Positions 31,907 to 40,212 of a DNA stretch of 64,000 nt are shown here, in pieces. A model generated the notes under the pieces. The model saw nothing but the letters and a program-made list of their open reading frames with translations, ran no database searches and was not told the origin of the DNA. The position numbers and the translations under genes were made by a program. The stretch lies in assembly GCA_039810245.1 (NCBI GenBank), contig JBDHWQ010000021.1:7610-71609 (forward strand), given 5' to 3'. This stretch comes from CALDSL01 sp039810245 (GTDB lineage: Bacteria > Chloroflexota > Anaerolineae > Anaerolineales > Anaerolineaceae). The number at the start of each line of letters is the position of its first letter. Position 1 is the first letter of the stretch.

Positions 31907-34606
31907 ATGACCCCTGACCTGCTCCCGCTCGATTCCCCCACCGCCACGCTGGACGCAGCCGGCGGCAAAGGCGCCAACCTGGCCCGCCTGGCGCGGCTGG
32001 GCTGCCCGGTCCCACCGGGCTTTATCATCCCGGTGGGCGCCTACCACGCCGCGCTGGCCGCGGCCGGGCTGGATGAGCGCATCCCCGCGATGGCACGCGA
32101 CGTGAACACCGCCGACCCGGCCGCGCTCGACGCGCTCTCAACGCAAATCCGCGCCTGCTTCACCCCCGACTTGCTGCCTGCTGCCCTATCTGGAGCTATC
32201 CTGGCCGCGTGGCAGACGCTGGGCGCGCCGCCGGTGGCGGTGCGCTCCTCTGCGACTGCCGAAGACCTGCCCGAAATGTCCTTCGCCGGCCAGCAGGATA
32301 CCTATCTGAACGTCACCACCGGCGAGACGTTGCTGCGCGCAGTGGCAAGCTGCTGGGGCAGCCTGTGGACGGCGCGCGCTATCGCCTATCGTGGGCGGCA
32401 GGGTGTGGGCCAGGCCGGGCTGGGGCTGGCGGTGATTGTGCAGCAGATGGTGGACAGCGCCGCCTCGGGTGTGCTGTTCAGCGCCAACCCGCTCACCGGG
32501 CTGCGCTCGGAAACCGTGATGGATGCCGCGCTGGGGCTGGGCGAGGGACTGGTATCCGGTCTGGTGGAACCGGATCACTACGTAGTGGACCATCTGACCG
32601 GGCGCATTACGTCGAAAACCATCGGCGCGAAGGCGCTGGCGGTGGTGCCCGGCCCAGGCGGCGGCGTGCAGACCGTGGCCACCGGCGCGCTGCGCCAGGC
32701 CCTGCCCGACGAGCAGGTGCTGGCCCTGGCGCAGATGGGCGCGCGCGTGGCCGACGATTTTGGCGCGCCGCAGGATATTGAATGGGCCTGGGACGGCCAG
32801 CGCCTGTACCTGCTGCAGTCGCGCGCCATCACTTCGCTGTTTCCGGTTCCGCAAGGCACCGGACCGGACGATCTGCGCGTGCTGTTTTCGTTTGGCGCGG
32901 TGCAGGGAATGCTCGACCCGATCACCCCGCTGGGACGTGACGTGATGATGCTGCTGGCTGTTGGCGGGGCGCGCCTGTACGGCCTGCGCTTCACCGAGCA
33001 GACCCAGACGGTGCTGCGCGAGGCCGGCGAGCGCCTGTGGGTGGATGTTACCACCCCGGTGCGCAACCCGGTGGGGCGCGGCGTGGTGCGCGGCGCCCTG
33101 CGCTATGTTGAGCCCGGCGCGCACGACCATCTGCTCAGCGTGTGGGATGACCCGCGCCTGACGCCCACCACCCGCCGCCTGCGCCCGGCCACCGCCCTGC
33201 GCCTGGTGCGCGGCATGGGACCCATGCTGTTCAGCCTGCTGCGCTATATGGCCACCCCCGAAAAGCGCATGGCGCAGACGCGCCAGCGGGTCAGCGAGGT
33301 ACTGGTTGATTTCCGCACCCGACTGGACGCGGCCAGCGGCACGACCGCCGCAAAGCTGGCCGCGCGCGTCGCGGTGCTGCGCCGTACCAGCAGTATCTTC
33401 AAGATGCTGGCATCCTCGTTCATCCCCGGCATAGGCACCGGCATGTCCACCTGGATGCTGGTGCGGCGCTTTGCCGGCCAGCTCGACCGCCAGCAAGGCG
33501 GCGAGCATTTCTCAAGACTGGCGATGCAGATCCCACGCGGCGTGCCCGGCAACGTCACCACGGAGATGGACCTGGCCCTGTGGCGCGTGGCGCGCCAGGT
33601 GCGCGCGGATGCGCCTTCCGCCGCGCTGTTCGAGGCGCTGCCTCCCGCCGAGCTGGCCGCGCGCTGGAGCGCCGGCGCGCTGCCCCCGGCCGCGCAGGCG
33701 GCCATCACCACCTTTCTGGATGAGTACGGGCTGCGCGGCCTGGCTGAGATTGACCTGGGCCGCCCGCGCTGGCGCGAAGAGCCCGAGCACGTGATGCAGT
33801 TGATGGCCGCTTACCTGCCCATCGACCCCGCCGACGGCCCGGACGTGCAGTTTGCGCGCGCGGCCCAGGCAGGCCAGAGCGCGCTGGACGAGATCGCCCG
33901 CGCCGCGCGCCGCCTGCCGCATGGCTGGCTCAAAGCGCGGCTGGTGCGTTTTGCCGGCCGCCGCGCCCGCGCCGTGCTCGGTATCCGCGAGGCGCCCAAG
34001 TTCTTTGCCGTGCGCGCCATTGGCATGGGGCGGCTGGCGCTGCTGGACAGCGGCCGCGAGCTGGTGCAGGCGGGCGTGCTGGCCCGGCCGGATGACGTGT
34101 TCTACCTGCGCGTGAGCGAGCTGGAAGCGCTGGCGGCGGGCGAGAAACGTGATTGGGCCGGCCTGGCGCGCGAGCGCCGCGCCGCTTATGAGCGTGAAAA
34201 GAGCCGCCGCCAGCTTCCGCGCCTGCTGCTCAGCGACGGGCGCGCGTTTTACGCTGGCATCACCGGCCCTGACGGGCACGCCGGCCTGCGCGGCGACCCG
34301 GTATCCCCCGGCCTGGTGGAAGGCGCGGTGCGCGTGGTGCTCGACCCGCGCCAGGCCCAGCTTCAACCCGGTGAAATCCTGGTCTGCCCCGGTACCGATC
34401 CATCCTGGACGCCGCTGTTCCTCGCCGCCGGCGGGCTGGTGATGGAAGTGGGCGGGATGATGACCCACGGCGCGGTGGTGGCGCGCGAGTACGGCATCCC
34501 TGCCGTGGTGGGCGTGGACCAGGCCACGCAGCGCCTGCAAACCGGCCAGCGCATCCGCGTGGACGGCTCGACCGGGATCATACAGGTACTCGACCCTGGT
34601 TTATGA
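31907..34606 (+). CDS. PEP-utilising enzyme, PEP synthase / rifampin phosphotransferase-like
   Basis: 899 residues. The N-terminal third is the ATP-grasp domain shared with pyruvate phosphate dikinase (GGKGANLARL near 25, VAVRSSATAEDLPEMSFAG, QQMVDSAASGVLFSANP, DIEWAWDGQRLYLLQSRAI). The C-terminal domain carries the phospho-transferring His (His854 in GGMMTHGAVVAREYG). The middle region (VLFSFGAVQGMLDPITPLGR and following) resembles the substrate domain of rifampin phosphotransferases more than the PEP/pyruvate barrel, which seems absent. It therefore probably phosphorylates a small organic substrate with ATP. I place the start at the ATG at 31907, where family similarity begins. The next gene starts ten bases after the stop. 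Confidence 0.85.
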   Translation: MTPDLLPLDSPTATLDAAGGKGANLARLARLGCPVPPGFIIPVGAYHAALAAAGLDERIPAMARDVNTADPAALDALSTQIRACFTPDLLPAALSGAILAAWQTLGAPPVAVRSSATAEDLPEMSFAGQQDTYLNVTTGETLLRAVASCWGSLWTARAIAYRGRQGVGQAGLGLAVIVQQMVDSAASGVLFSANPLTGLRSETVMDAALGLGEGLVSGLVEPDHYVVDHLTGRITSKTIGAKALAVVPGPGGGVQTVATGALRQALPDEQVLALAQMGARVADDFGAPQDIEWAWDGQRLYLLQSRAITSLFPVPQGTGPDDLRVLFSFGAVQGMLDPITPLGRDVMMLLAVGGARLYGLRFTEQTQTVLREAGERLWVDVTTPVRNPVGRGVVRGALRYVEPGAHDHLLSVWDDPRLTPTTRRLRPATALRLVRGMGPMLFSLLRYMATPEKRMAQTRQRVSEVLVDFRTRLDAASGTTAAKLAARVAVLRRTSSIFKMLASSFIPGIGTGMSTWMLVRRFAGQLDRQQGGEHFSRLAMQIPRGVPGNVTTEMDLALWRVARQVRADAPSAALFEALPPAELAARWSAGALPPAAQAAITTFLDEYGLRGLAEIDLGRPRWREEPEHVMQLMAAYLPIDPADGPDVQFARAAQAGQSALDEIARAARRLPHGWLKARLVRFAGRRARAVLGIREAPKFFAVRAIGMGRLALLDSGRELVQAGVLARPDDVFYLRVSELEALAAGEKRDWAGLARERRAAYEREKSRRQLPRLLLSDGRAFYAGITGPDGHAGLRGDPVSPGLVEGAVRVVLDPRQAQLQPGEILVCPGTDPSWTPLFLAAGGLVMEVGGMMTHGAVVAREYGIPAVVGVDQATQRLQTGQRIRVDGSTGIIQVLDPGL

Positions 34607-34616
34607 GGAATCTCAA

Positions 34617-35669
34617 ATGAAACCCCTGCTTTACCTCAACCTGCTGCTTGCCAGCTTTCTGATCCTGCTGGCAGGCTGCATGCCACAACCGGCGCAAACG
34701 CCCGCTCCATCCGCCATCGCTTCGCCTTTCGCGCCCGCTGCAAAGCTCCCGGTGATCTTCAACGATGATGGCAGCCCGGATGGCACCACCGCCCTGATGT
34801 ACCTTCTCAGTGACCCGGCCGCCAGCGTGCAGGCTGTCACGATTTCACATGGCGAGGCGCATCCGCAGGTGTATATCCAGCATATGGGCCGCGTGCTGGA
34901 CGATTTTGGCCTGGCCGGCATACCCCTGGGCGCGGGCGCAGACACGGCTTTGCAGCCGGGGGAAGATTTTCCGGAGTGGCTGCGCCAGTCTTCCGATAAT
35001 TTCTGGGGCTTGCCGGTACCCAATGCAACATCCACCTACGAAACACAGGATGCTGCGGCGTTAATCGTTTCGCTGCTCAACCAGTCGTCGGAACCCATGG
35101 CGATCTTCGTCAGCGGCCCATGCACCGACCTGGCCCGCGCCCTGCGCATGGACCCCGGTATCCGCGAGCATATCTCCCTGGTTGCGATTATGGGTGGGGC
35201 TGTCCGCGTCCCCGGCAACCTGACCGATTTTTCCACAAATCCTGATAACACCAGCGCTGAATGGAACATCTACAGCGATCCACTGGCTGCCGCGGAAGTC
35301 TTTTCCTCTGGCCTGCGCATTGTTCTTGTGCCTCTCGACGCCACCAACCAGGTCAGCGCGACGCGTGAAGACACGCGCCAGTGGCGGTCCGGCGGTCGGG
35401 CCGCCGACCTCGCCGCTGATATGTATGACCGGCTGCTCAGGTCGGACACAGCGATCATGCCCCTGTGGGATGTGATGACCGCGGCGATCATGCTGCACCC
35501 CGAGCTTTGCGACCTGACGCCATTGAGCCTGAAGGTTGTCACCGAACAGGGGAATACATACGGCCAGACCCTTGAGACGCAGGGCGATCCCAACGTCCAG
35601 GTTTGCCTGGACCCGGACGTCCCTGCGCTGAAACAAAACCTGATCCAGGTATTCGCCGCCAGCCAATAA
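34617..35669 (+). CDS. nucleoside hydrolase-like lipoprotein
   Basis: 350 residues with a signal peptide and lipobox LLAGC (Cys21), followed by a domain of the inosine-uridine nucleoside hydrolase (IunH) fold. The metal-site motif, canonically DxDxGxDDAxAL, reads NDDGSPDGTTAL here, so two of the Ca2+-binding acids are changed. Later motifs are kept: SGPCTDLARALR, IMGGAVRVPGN, AEWNIYSDPLAA and PLDATNQ. It may bind or cleave nucleosides at the cell surface, possibly with different metal use. GAGGAATCTCAA precedes the ATG, and the gap to the previous stop is ten bases, suggesting one transcript. Confidence 0.82.
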   Translation: MKPLLYLNLLLASFLILLAGCMPQPAQTPAPSAIASPFAPAAKLPVIFNDDGSPDGTTALMYLLSDPAASVQAVTISHGEAHPQVYIQHMGRVLDDFGLAGIPLGAGADTALQPGEDFPEWLRQSSDNFWGLPVPNATSTYETQDAAALIVSLLNQSSEPMAIFVSGPCTDLARALRMDPGIREHISLVAIMGGAVRVPGNLTDFSTNPDNTSAEWNIYSDPLAAAEVFSSGLRIVLVPLDATNQVSATREDTRQWRSGGRAADLAADMYDRLLRSDTAIMPLWDVMTAAIMLHPELCDLTPLSLKVVTEQGNTYGQTLETQGDPNVQVCLDPDVPALKQNLIQVFAASQ

Positions 35670-35744
35670 CCCCTGCGCCTGGCTGCCTTCTCATCTATAA
35701 TATCCTCATAGAAAGGCCGTGACGCCCATCGCGGCGTGAGGCTT

Positions 35745-37301
35745 ATGAAACGAACGACAAAAATTTATTGGCTGGCCCTGATCCTGTTCGTATTACCGGT
35801 ACTCGCCTGTAATCTGCCTGTTGGACCCAACGCGCGCCCGCCAGGCAGCGCGCCGGGTGGCGCGGCAGGCGGCGGGCCTGCCGCGCAGAACACGCAGCAG
35901 GCCCAGCTTTTCCCGCTGCCCACGCTGACGACCATCCCCGGCGAGCCCATGCCGGAAGGCCCGCTGGTTCCGCCGCTGCAGCCGGGCGAATCGCCGTTTG
36001 GCGACCTTCCGTACACCTACTTTACCCAGCCGGGCGATACGCTGCCAGCGGTGGCCGCGCGTTTTGGCGTTACGCCCGAGCAGATCACATCCGCCGCGCC
36101 GCTTACCGCGGATGGCCTGCTGCCCACCGGTCTGGCGCTGCAGATGCCCATGCCGTTCCCGCCCTCGGCCTACCCCAACGCGCTGCTGCCGGACAGTGAG
36201 ATCGTCTACGGGCCTACCACGGTGGATTTTGACCTGGCCGCCTATGTCAACACCGCGGGTGGCTACCTGGCCGGCTACACCGAAATGGTGGATAACGAAA
36301 CCCTCACCGGCGCGCAGATCATCCAGAAAGTGGCTACCGAGACTTCGACCAACCCGCGCCTGCTGCTGGCAGTGCTGGAATACCGCTCGGGTTGGGTGCA
36401 CGGCCAGCCGCGCAATCCGCGCCCACAGTTCCCCATCGGCTTCGAGGTGGACGCCTACCAGGGGTTGGCGAAAGAACTGTCGCTGACGGTGCGCTTTCTC
36501 TCGCAGGGATATTACGGCTGGCGCGACGGCTCGCTGCTGGAACTGGAGTTCGTCAACGGCAGCAAAGTGCTGATCAGCCCGCAGCTCAACGCCGGCACGG
36601 TGGCCGTGCAGCACCTGTTTTCGCGCCTGCTCGACCAGCCGGCCTGGGAGCAGGCCCTGTATGGCCCGGATGGCGTGGTGCAGACCTACACGACCATGTT
36701 TGGCGACCCCTGGCAGCGCGCGGCCGCCGCCGGCCCGCTGTTCCCGGATGGCGTGCAGCCGCCCGAATTGACCCTGCCCTTTGCCTCTGGCGAGGCGTGG
36801 AGCCTGACCGGCGGCGCGCACCTGGCGTGGGGCGTGGGCAGCCCGCGCGGCGCTATCGATCTGGCGCCGGTGACCGGCGAGAAGCCGTGCGTGGTGTCGC
36901 GCGCGTGGGCGCTGGCCGCCGCGCCGGGGGTAGTGGTGCGCTCGGCGCGCGCCGGCGTGGCCCTCGACCTGGACGGCGATGGCCTGGAGCAGACCGGGAT
37001 GGTGCTGTTCTACTATCACATGGCGTCGAAAGAGCGTGTGCCGGCCGGCACGGTGCTGCCACAGGATGGGCGCATTGGCCACCCGAGCTGTGAGGGCACG
37101 CGCGCCACCGGCACCCACCTGCACCTGGCGCGCAAGTACAACGGCGAATGGCTACCGCTGGACGGCACGATCCCATTTGTGATGAGCGGCTGGACCGCCC
37201 ATGCCGGCAAGCGCCCCTACGAGGGCATCCTCACCCGCGGAGATCAGGTAGTTACCGCCTACCCCGACGGCGAGCGCGGCGCGCTGATCATCCGGGATTG
37301 A
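35745..37301 (+). CDS. LysM-like and degenerate M23-like lipoprotein
   Basis: 518 residues. The signal peptide ends LPVLAC (Cys22) and is followed by a Gly/Pro/Ala linker. A LysM-like unit (YFTQPGDTLPAVAARFGVTP) suggests peptidoglycan binding. The central part (about 165-345) is an alpha-rich domain (TGAQIIQKVATETSTNPRLL) resembling a lytic transglycosylase-like helical region, but the assignment is weak. The C terminus resembles an M23 domain: AIDLAP, YYHMAS and GTHLHLARKYNGEW keep the HxH pair, while the first HxxxD is not clear. A cell-wall role is inferred. The ATG at 35745 is preferred to the GTG at 35736 because the signal peptide starts with MKRTTK. Confidence 0.75.
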   Translation: MKRTTKIYWLALILFVLPVLACNLPVGPNARPPGSAPGGAAGGGPAAQNTQQAQLFPLPTLTTIPGEPMPEGPLVPPLQPGESPFGDLPYTYFTQPGDTLPAVAARFGVTPEQITSAAPLTADGLLPTGLALQMPMPFPPSAYPNALLPDSEIVYGPTTVDFDLAAYVNTAGGYLAGYTEMVDNETLTGAQIIQKVATETSTNPRLLLAVLEYRSGWVHGQPRNPRPQFPIGFEVDAYQGLAKELSLTVRFLSQGYYGWRDGSLLELEFVNGSKVLISPQLNAGTVAVQHLFSRLLDQPAWEQALYGPDGVVQTYTTMFGDPWQRAAAAGPLFPDGVQPPELTLPFASGEAWSLTGGAHLAWGVGSPRGAIDLAPVTGEKPCVVSRAWALAAAPGVVVRSARAGVALDLDGDGLEQTGMVLFYYHMASKERVPAGTVLPQDGRIGHPSCEGTRATGTHLHLARKYNGEWLPLDGTIPFVMSGWTAHAGKRPYEGILTRGDQVVTAYPDGERGALIIRD

Positions 37302-37325
37302 GCCCTTTTCTCTCCTTGCAACTTT

Positions 37326-37366
37326 TTTAATCTCGTTCCCATGCTCTGCGTGGGAACGAGATTAAA
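37326..37366. terminator. CTCGTTCCC palindrome, copy 1; possible terminator
   Basis: Perfect 16-bp stem 37326-37341/37351-37366 with a nine-base loop, 24 bases after a stop codon. The same CTCGTTCCC/GGGAACGAG core recurs at 50046-50079, so this is a dispersed repeat that may double as a terminator. Confidence 0.7.
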
Positions 37367-37368
37367 GC

Positions 37369-37420
37369 TTTATTCGTGTTATCCGGCTTTTATTCGTGAA
37401 ATTCGTGATTAAGCTTTTCC
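37369..37420. repeat. ATTCGTG-rich repeat stretch
   Basis: Contains CTTTATTCGTG, CTTTTATTCGTG and AAATTCGTGATT within 50 bases. Similar AT-rich CGAAT/ATTCG motifs recur at 38740-38815 and 49987-50150. Confidence 0.55.
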
Positions 37421-37469
37421 TCCTCGCAACTTTTTTCTGACCGGTGCGTAGAAAAGAGAAGGAGAACCA

Positions 37470-38726
37470 ATGATTACTACCCATTCTTCGATTGTTCAGA
37501 TCGCTTCCGAGCCGATGCCTGCCGAAATCGCGCGCCGCGTGGCGCGCATGCAATCGCTGTGGTGGAGCTGCGGCACGCAGCCGCTCGATCTGGGCCGCGT
37601 CTATAACCCGGCTGAGCAGCGCGCCAACGAGCAGCGTATGGCAGGCCTGCGCGAGCGCTACACGCGCGAATGGAAGCGCCTGGCCCCCGGCTCGTCTGAG
37701 ACGGCTGCCCTGCGCGAGCGCACGCTGGATGAGGCCTTTGCCTTCCTCAACCAGGTGTTTGATTTCCCCGCCCCGGCGCTGGACGTGCTGCGCGGCAGTG
37801 GGCTGATCGAGGCCAACCAGGAGTTTGCCCGCGCCGCGCGCCGCTTCGACCCGGCCATCCGTGGCGCGGACATCTTTCAGGCCGGCCGCAATGTGATGAC
37901 GATGGGCTTCCTGCAGCTTCTGTTTGGCCTCCCGGTGACTCTCACCCCATCGGTGTTTGCTTACAGCATGCTTTATCCCTACACCGATAACTATCTGGAC
38001 GACCCGTCCGTGCCGGCAGCCGAGAAAGCCGCCTTCAACCGCCGCTTCTACCGGCGGCTGGCCGGCGATCCGCTGCCGCCTGCAAATCTGTCTGAGGAGC
38101 GCATCTGGCGGTTGGTGACAATGGTGGAAGATGAATGGCCGCGCGCCGCGTGGCCGCGCCTGTACGACAGCCTGCTGGCCATCCATACCGCCCAGGCGCG
38201 CAGCCTGACGCAGTTGCGTGGCGTGAGCTCGCCATACGAGGTGGACGTACTGGGTATCAGCTTTGAGAAGGGCGGCGCCAGCGTACTGGCCGACGGCTAC
38301 CTGGTGGCCGGCAGCCTGACCGAAGAGCAGTCCGCGTTCGCTTTTGCCTACGGCGCGTACACCCAGCTCATGGACGATCTGGAAGACGTCGAGTCCGACC
38401 GCCGCGCCGGCGCGCTCACCATTTTCTCGCACACCGCCGGCCGCTGGCCGTTGGACGCCATCACCAACACCGCTTTCCACCTGGGCCACGCGATTTTTCG
38501 CCAGATGGAGCACTTCCCTGCCCCTGCGGCGCGCCCGCTGCAAGACCTGGTGCTGCGCGCGCTCAATCCGCTGCTCAGCGTTTCAGCGGCCGGTGCGGCG
38601 CGCTACTATACCCGCCCGTACCTCAATACGCTGCAGGCGCACATGCCCGTGCGTTTCGACGCCCTCAGCCAGCAGCAGAAAAAGCTCCAGCAAGCCCGCC
38701 TGCCGCTGGAACTTCTCTTGGGATAA
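37470..38726 (+). CDS. class I isoprenoid-synthase-like protein, uncharacterised
   Basis: 418 residues, mostly helical, with two Asp-rich sites that match the class I isoprenoid synthase fold: DNYLDD at 173-178 and QLMDDLEDVESD at 299-310. These would bind three Mg2+ and the diphosphate. A second conserved patch is FEKGGASVLADGYLV near 265. The order and spacing are not those of farnesyl/geranylgeranyl synthases (DDxxD near 80 and 210) and the protein is longer. It may be a terpene cyclase-like enzyme, a head-to-head prenyl synthase or a catalytically altered relative. AAGGAG precedes the ATG. No isoprenoid gene is nearby to indicate a substrate. Confidence 0.7.
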   Translation: MITTHSSIVQIASEPMPAEIARRVARMQSLWWSCGTQPLDLGRVYNPAEQRANEQRMAGLRERYTREWKRLAPGSSETAALRERTLDEAFAFLNQVFDFPAPALDVLRGSGLIEANQEFARAARRFDPAIRGADIFQAGRNVMTMGFLQLLFGLPVTLTPSVFAYSMLYPYTDNYLDDPSVPAAEKAAFNRRFYRRLAGDPLPPANLSEERIWRLVTMVEDEWPRAAWPRLYDSLLAIHTAQARSLTQLRGVSSPYEVDVLGISFEKGGASVLADGYLVAGSLTEEQSAFAFAYGAYTQLMDDLEDVESDRRAGALTIFSHTAGRWPLDAITNTAFHLGHAIFRQMEHFPAPAARPLQDLVLRALNPLLSVSAAGAARYYTRPYLNTLQAHMPVRFDALSQQQKKLQQARLPLELLLG

Positions 38727-38739
38727 GCGGAAAACCAGA

Positions 38740-38815
38740 TACATCACAAATATTACGAATGAGGCGAAGGCCACGAATTCATTCTTGAAAGAAATTTTAA
38801 TTGTGCAATTCGTGA
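38740..38815. repeat. ATTCGTG-type inverted repeat
   Basis: CACGAATT at 38772-38779 is complementary to AATTCGTG at 38807-38814. It is AT-rich compared with its surroundings and belongs to the same sequence style as 37369-37420 and 49987-50150. Confidence 0.55.
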
Positions 38816-38838
38816 TGCGTTTTGCTTTTCTTCGATGT

Positions 38839-38844
38839 TATACT
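38839..38844 (+). promoter_or_regulatory. -10 box of tyrS
   Basis: TATACT 30 bases before the ATG. The -35 region is occupied by the end of the ATTCGTG repeat and is weak. No T-box leader is present. Confidence 0.5.
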
Positions 38845-38873
38845 AAGCACCAATCTTGTTCAGGAAGGTGCGT

Positions 38874-40145
38874 ATGGCGACAAATATCATGGATGAGCTT
38901 GGCTGGCGTGGGATGGTGTACGCCGCGATGGACGGTGTTTCGGAGCTGCTGGGCAGCCAGAAGGTCACCCTCTATAACGGCTTCGACGCCACCGCCGACA
39001 GCCTGCACATCGGCCACATGGTTCCGCTGATCGCCCTGGCGCGCATGCAGCGCTTTGGCCACCACCCCATTGCCGTGGCTGGCGGCGGCACCACCATGAT
39101 CGGTGACCCGAGCGGTAAGACCGCCGAGCGCAGCATGATGACCCGCGATACCATCGAGTACAATGTCGAGTGCATCAAGAAGCAGCTTTCGCACTTTCTC
39201 GATTTTGACGTCAAGACCAACCCGGCCCGCCTGGTCAACAACGCCGACTGGCTGTTGCAGCTCAACCTGGTTGAATTTCTGCGCGATATCGGCAAGCACT
39301 TCACCGTCAACTACATGCTGGCCAAAGACTCGGTGCGCACGCGCCTGGAACGCGAAGAAGGGATCTCCTTTACCGAGTTCACCTACATGTTGATGCAATC
39401 GTACGATTTCCTGCACCTGTACGACACGCAGGGGTGCGTGCTGCAGACCGGCGGCAGCGACCAGTGGGGCAACATCACCGCCGGGGCCGAGCTGATCCGC
39501 CGCACGCGCGGCGGCCAGGCCTACGGCCTCGTCTACCCGCTAATCACCAAAGCCGACGGCACCAAGTTTGGCAAGACCGAAAGCGGCGCGGTGTGGCTTT
39601 CCGCCGATCGCACGTCACCCTACCGCTTCTACCAGTTCTGGATGAACACCGACGACCGCGATGTGGTCAATTATCTCAAGGTGTTCACCTTCCAGACCCG
39701 CGAGCAGGTGGAAGCCCTGGCCCAGGCGGTAGTCGAGCGCCCCGAGTCGCGCGAAGCCCAGCGCGTGCTGGCGCGTGAAATGACCGCCACTATGCACGGC
39801 GACACCGCGCTGGCGCGCGCCGAAGCCGCCAGCCAGGCGCTGTTCGGCGGCGAGATCAGCGGGCTGAGCGCGGATGAAATCGCAGACATCTTCTCCGATG
39901 TGCCATCCACCGAGCTGCCCAAAACGCAGTTCGAAGGTGAAGGCGCGCCGCTGGCCGACCTGCTGGTGGCTGCCGGGCTGGCAAAGTCGAAGGGGGAAGC
40001 GCGGCGCTCGCTGGGAGAGGGCGGTATCTACCTCAACAACCGCCGCGTCGCGGAAGTCAGTGTCACCCTCAGCGATGTGATCGAGGGTCGTTTCGTGGTG
40101 CTGCGCAAAGGCCGCAAGAACTACGCCCTGGTGAAGGTGGTTTAA
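38874..40145 (+). CDS. tyrS: tyrosyl-tRNA synthetase
   Basis: Class I aminoacyl-tRNA synthetase that charges tRNA-Tyr, 423 residues. HIGH is at 45-48 (SLHIGHMVPL) and the second signature reads KFGKT (GTKFGKTESG), the form usual for bacterial TyrRS. The Tyr-binding stretch FTEFTYMLMQSYDF and GGSDQWGNITAG are present. The C-terminal S4-like RNA-binding domain (PLADLLVAAGLAKSKGEARR) is complete. AGGAAGG lies before the ATG at 38874; an in-frame ATG at 38856 has no such signal. Confidence 0.97.
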   Translation: MATNIMDELGWRGMVYAAMDGVSELLGSQKVTLYNGFDATADSLHIGHMVPLIALARMQRFGHHPIAVAGGGTTMIGDPSGKTAERSMMTRDTIEYNVECIKKQLSHFLDFDVKTNPARLVNNADWLLQLNLVEFLRDIGKHFTVNYMLAKDSVRTRLEREEGISFTEFTYMLMQSYDFLHLYDTQGCVLQTGGSDQWGNITAGAELIRRTRGGQAYGLVYPLITKADGTKFGKTESGAVWLSADRTSPYRFYQFWMNTDDRDVVNYLKVFTFQTREQVEALAQAVVERPESREAQRVLAREMTATMHGDTALARAEAASQALFGGEISGLSADEIADIFSDVPSTELPKTQFEGEGAPLADLLVAAGLAKSKGEARRSLGEGGIYLNNRRVAEVSVTLSDVIEGRFVVLRKGRKNYALVKVV

Positions 40146-40162
40146 ACCGTCCTCCCACTCGC

Positions 40163-40192
40163 TGGACATTCGCCCGCCTGTCGTGCTACACT
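40163..40192 (+). promoter_or_regulatory. promoter of the ATPase-LuxR regulator
   Basis: TGGACA (40163-40168) and TACACT (40187-40192), spacer 18, just after tyrS. Confidence 0.6.
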
Positions 40193-40212
40193 CATGGGAC
40201 AGGAGTTCTATC

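Noticed and set aside
38727..38873. Possible T-box leader before tyrS
   Set aside because: No specifier loop, T-box sequence or terminator/antiterminator; the stretch is an ATTCGTG repeat and a promoter.
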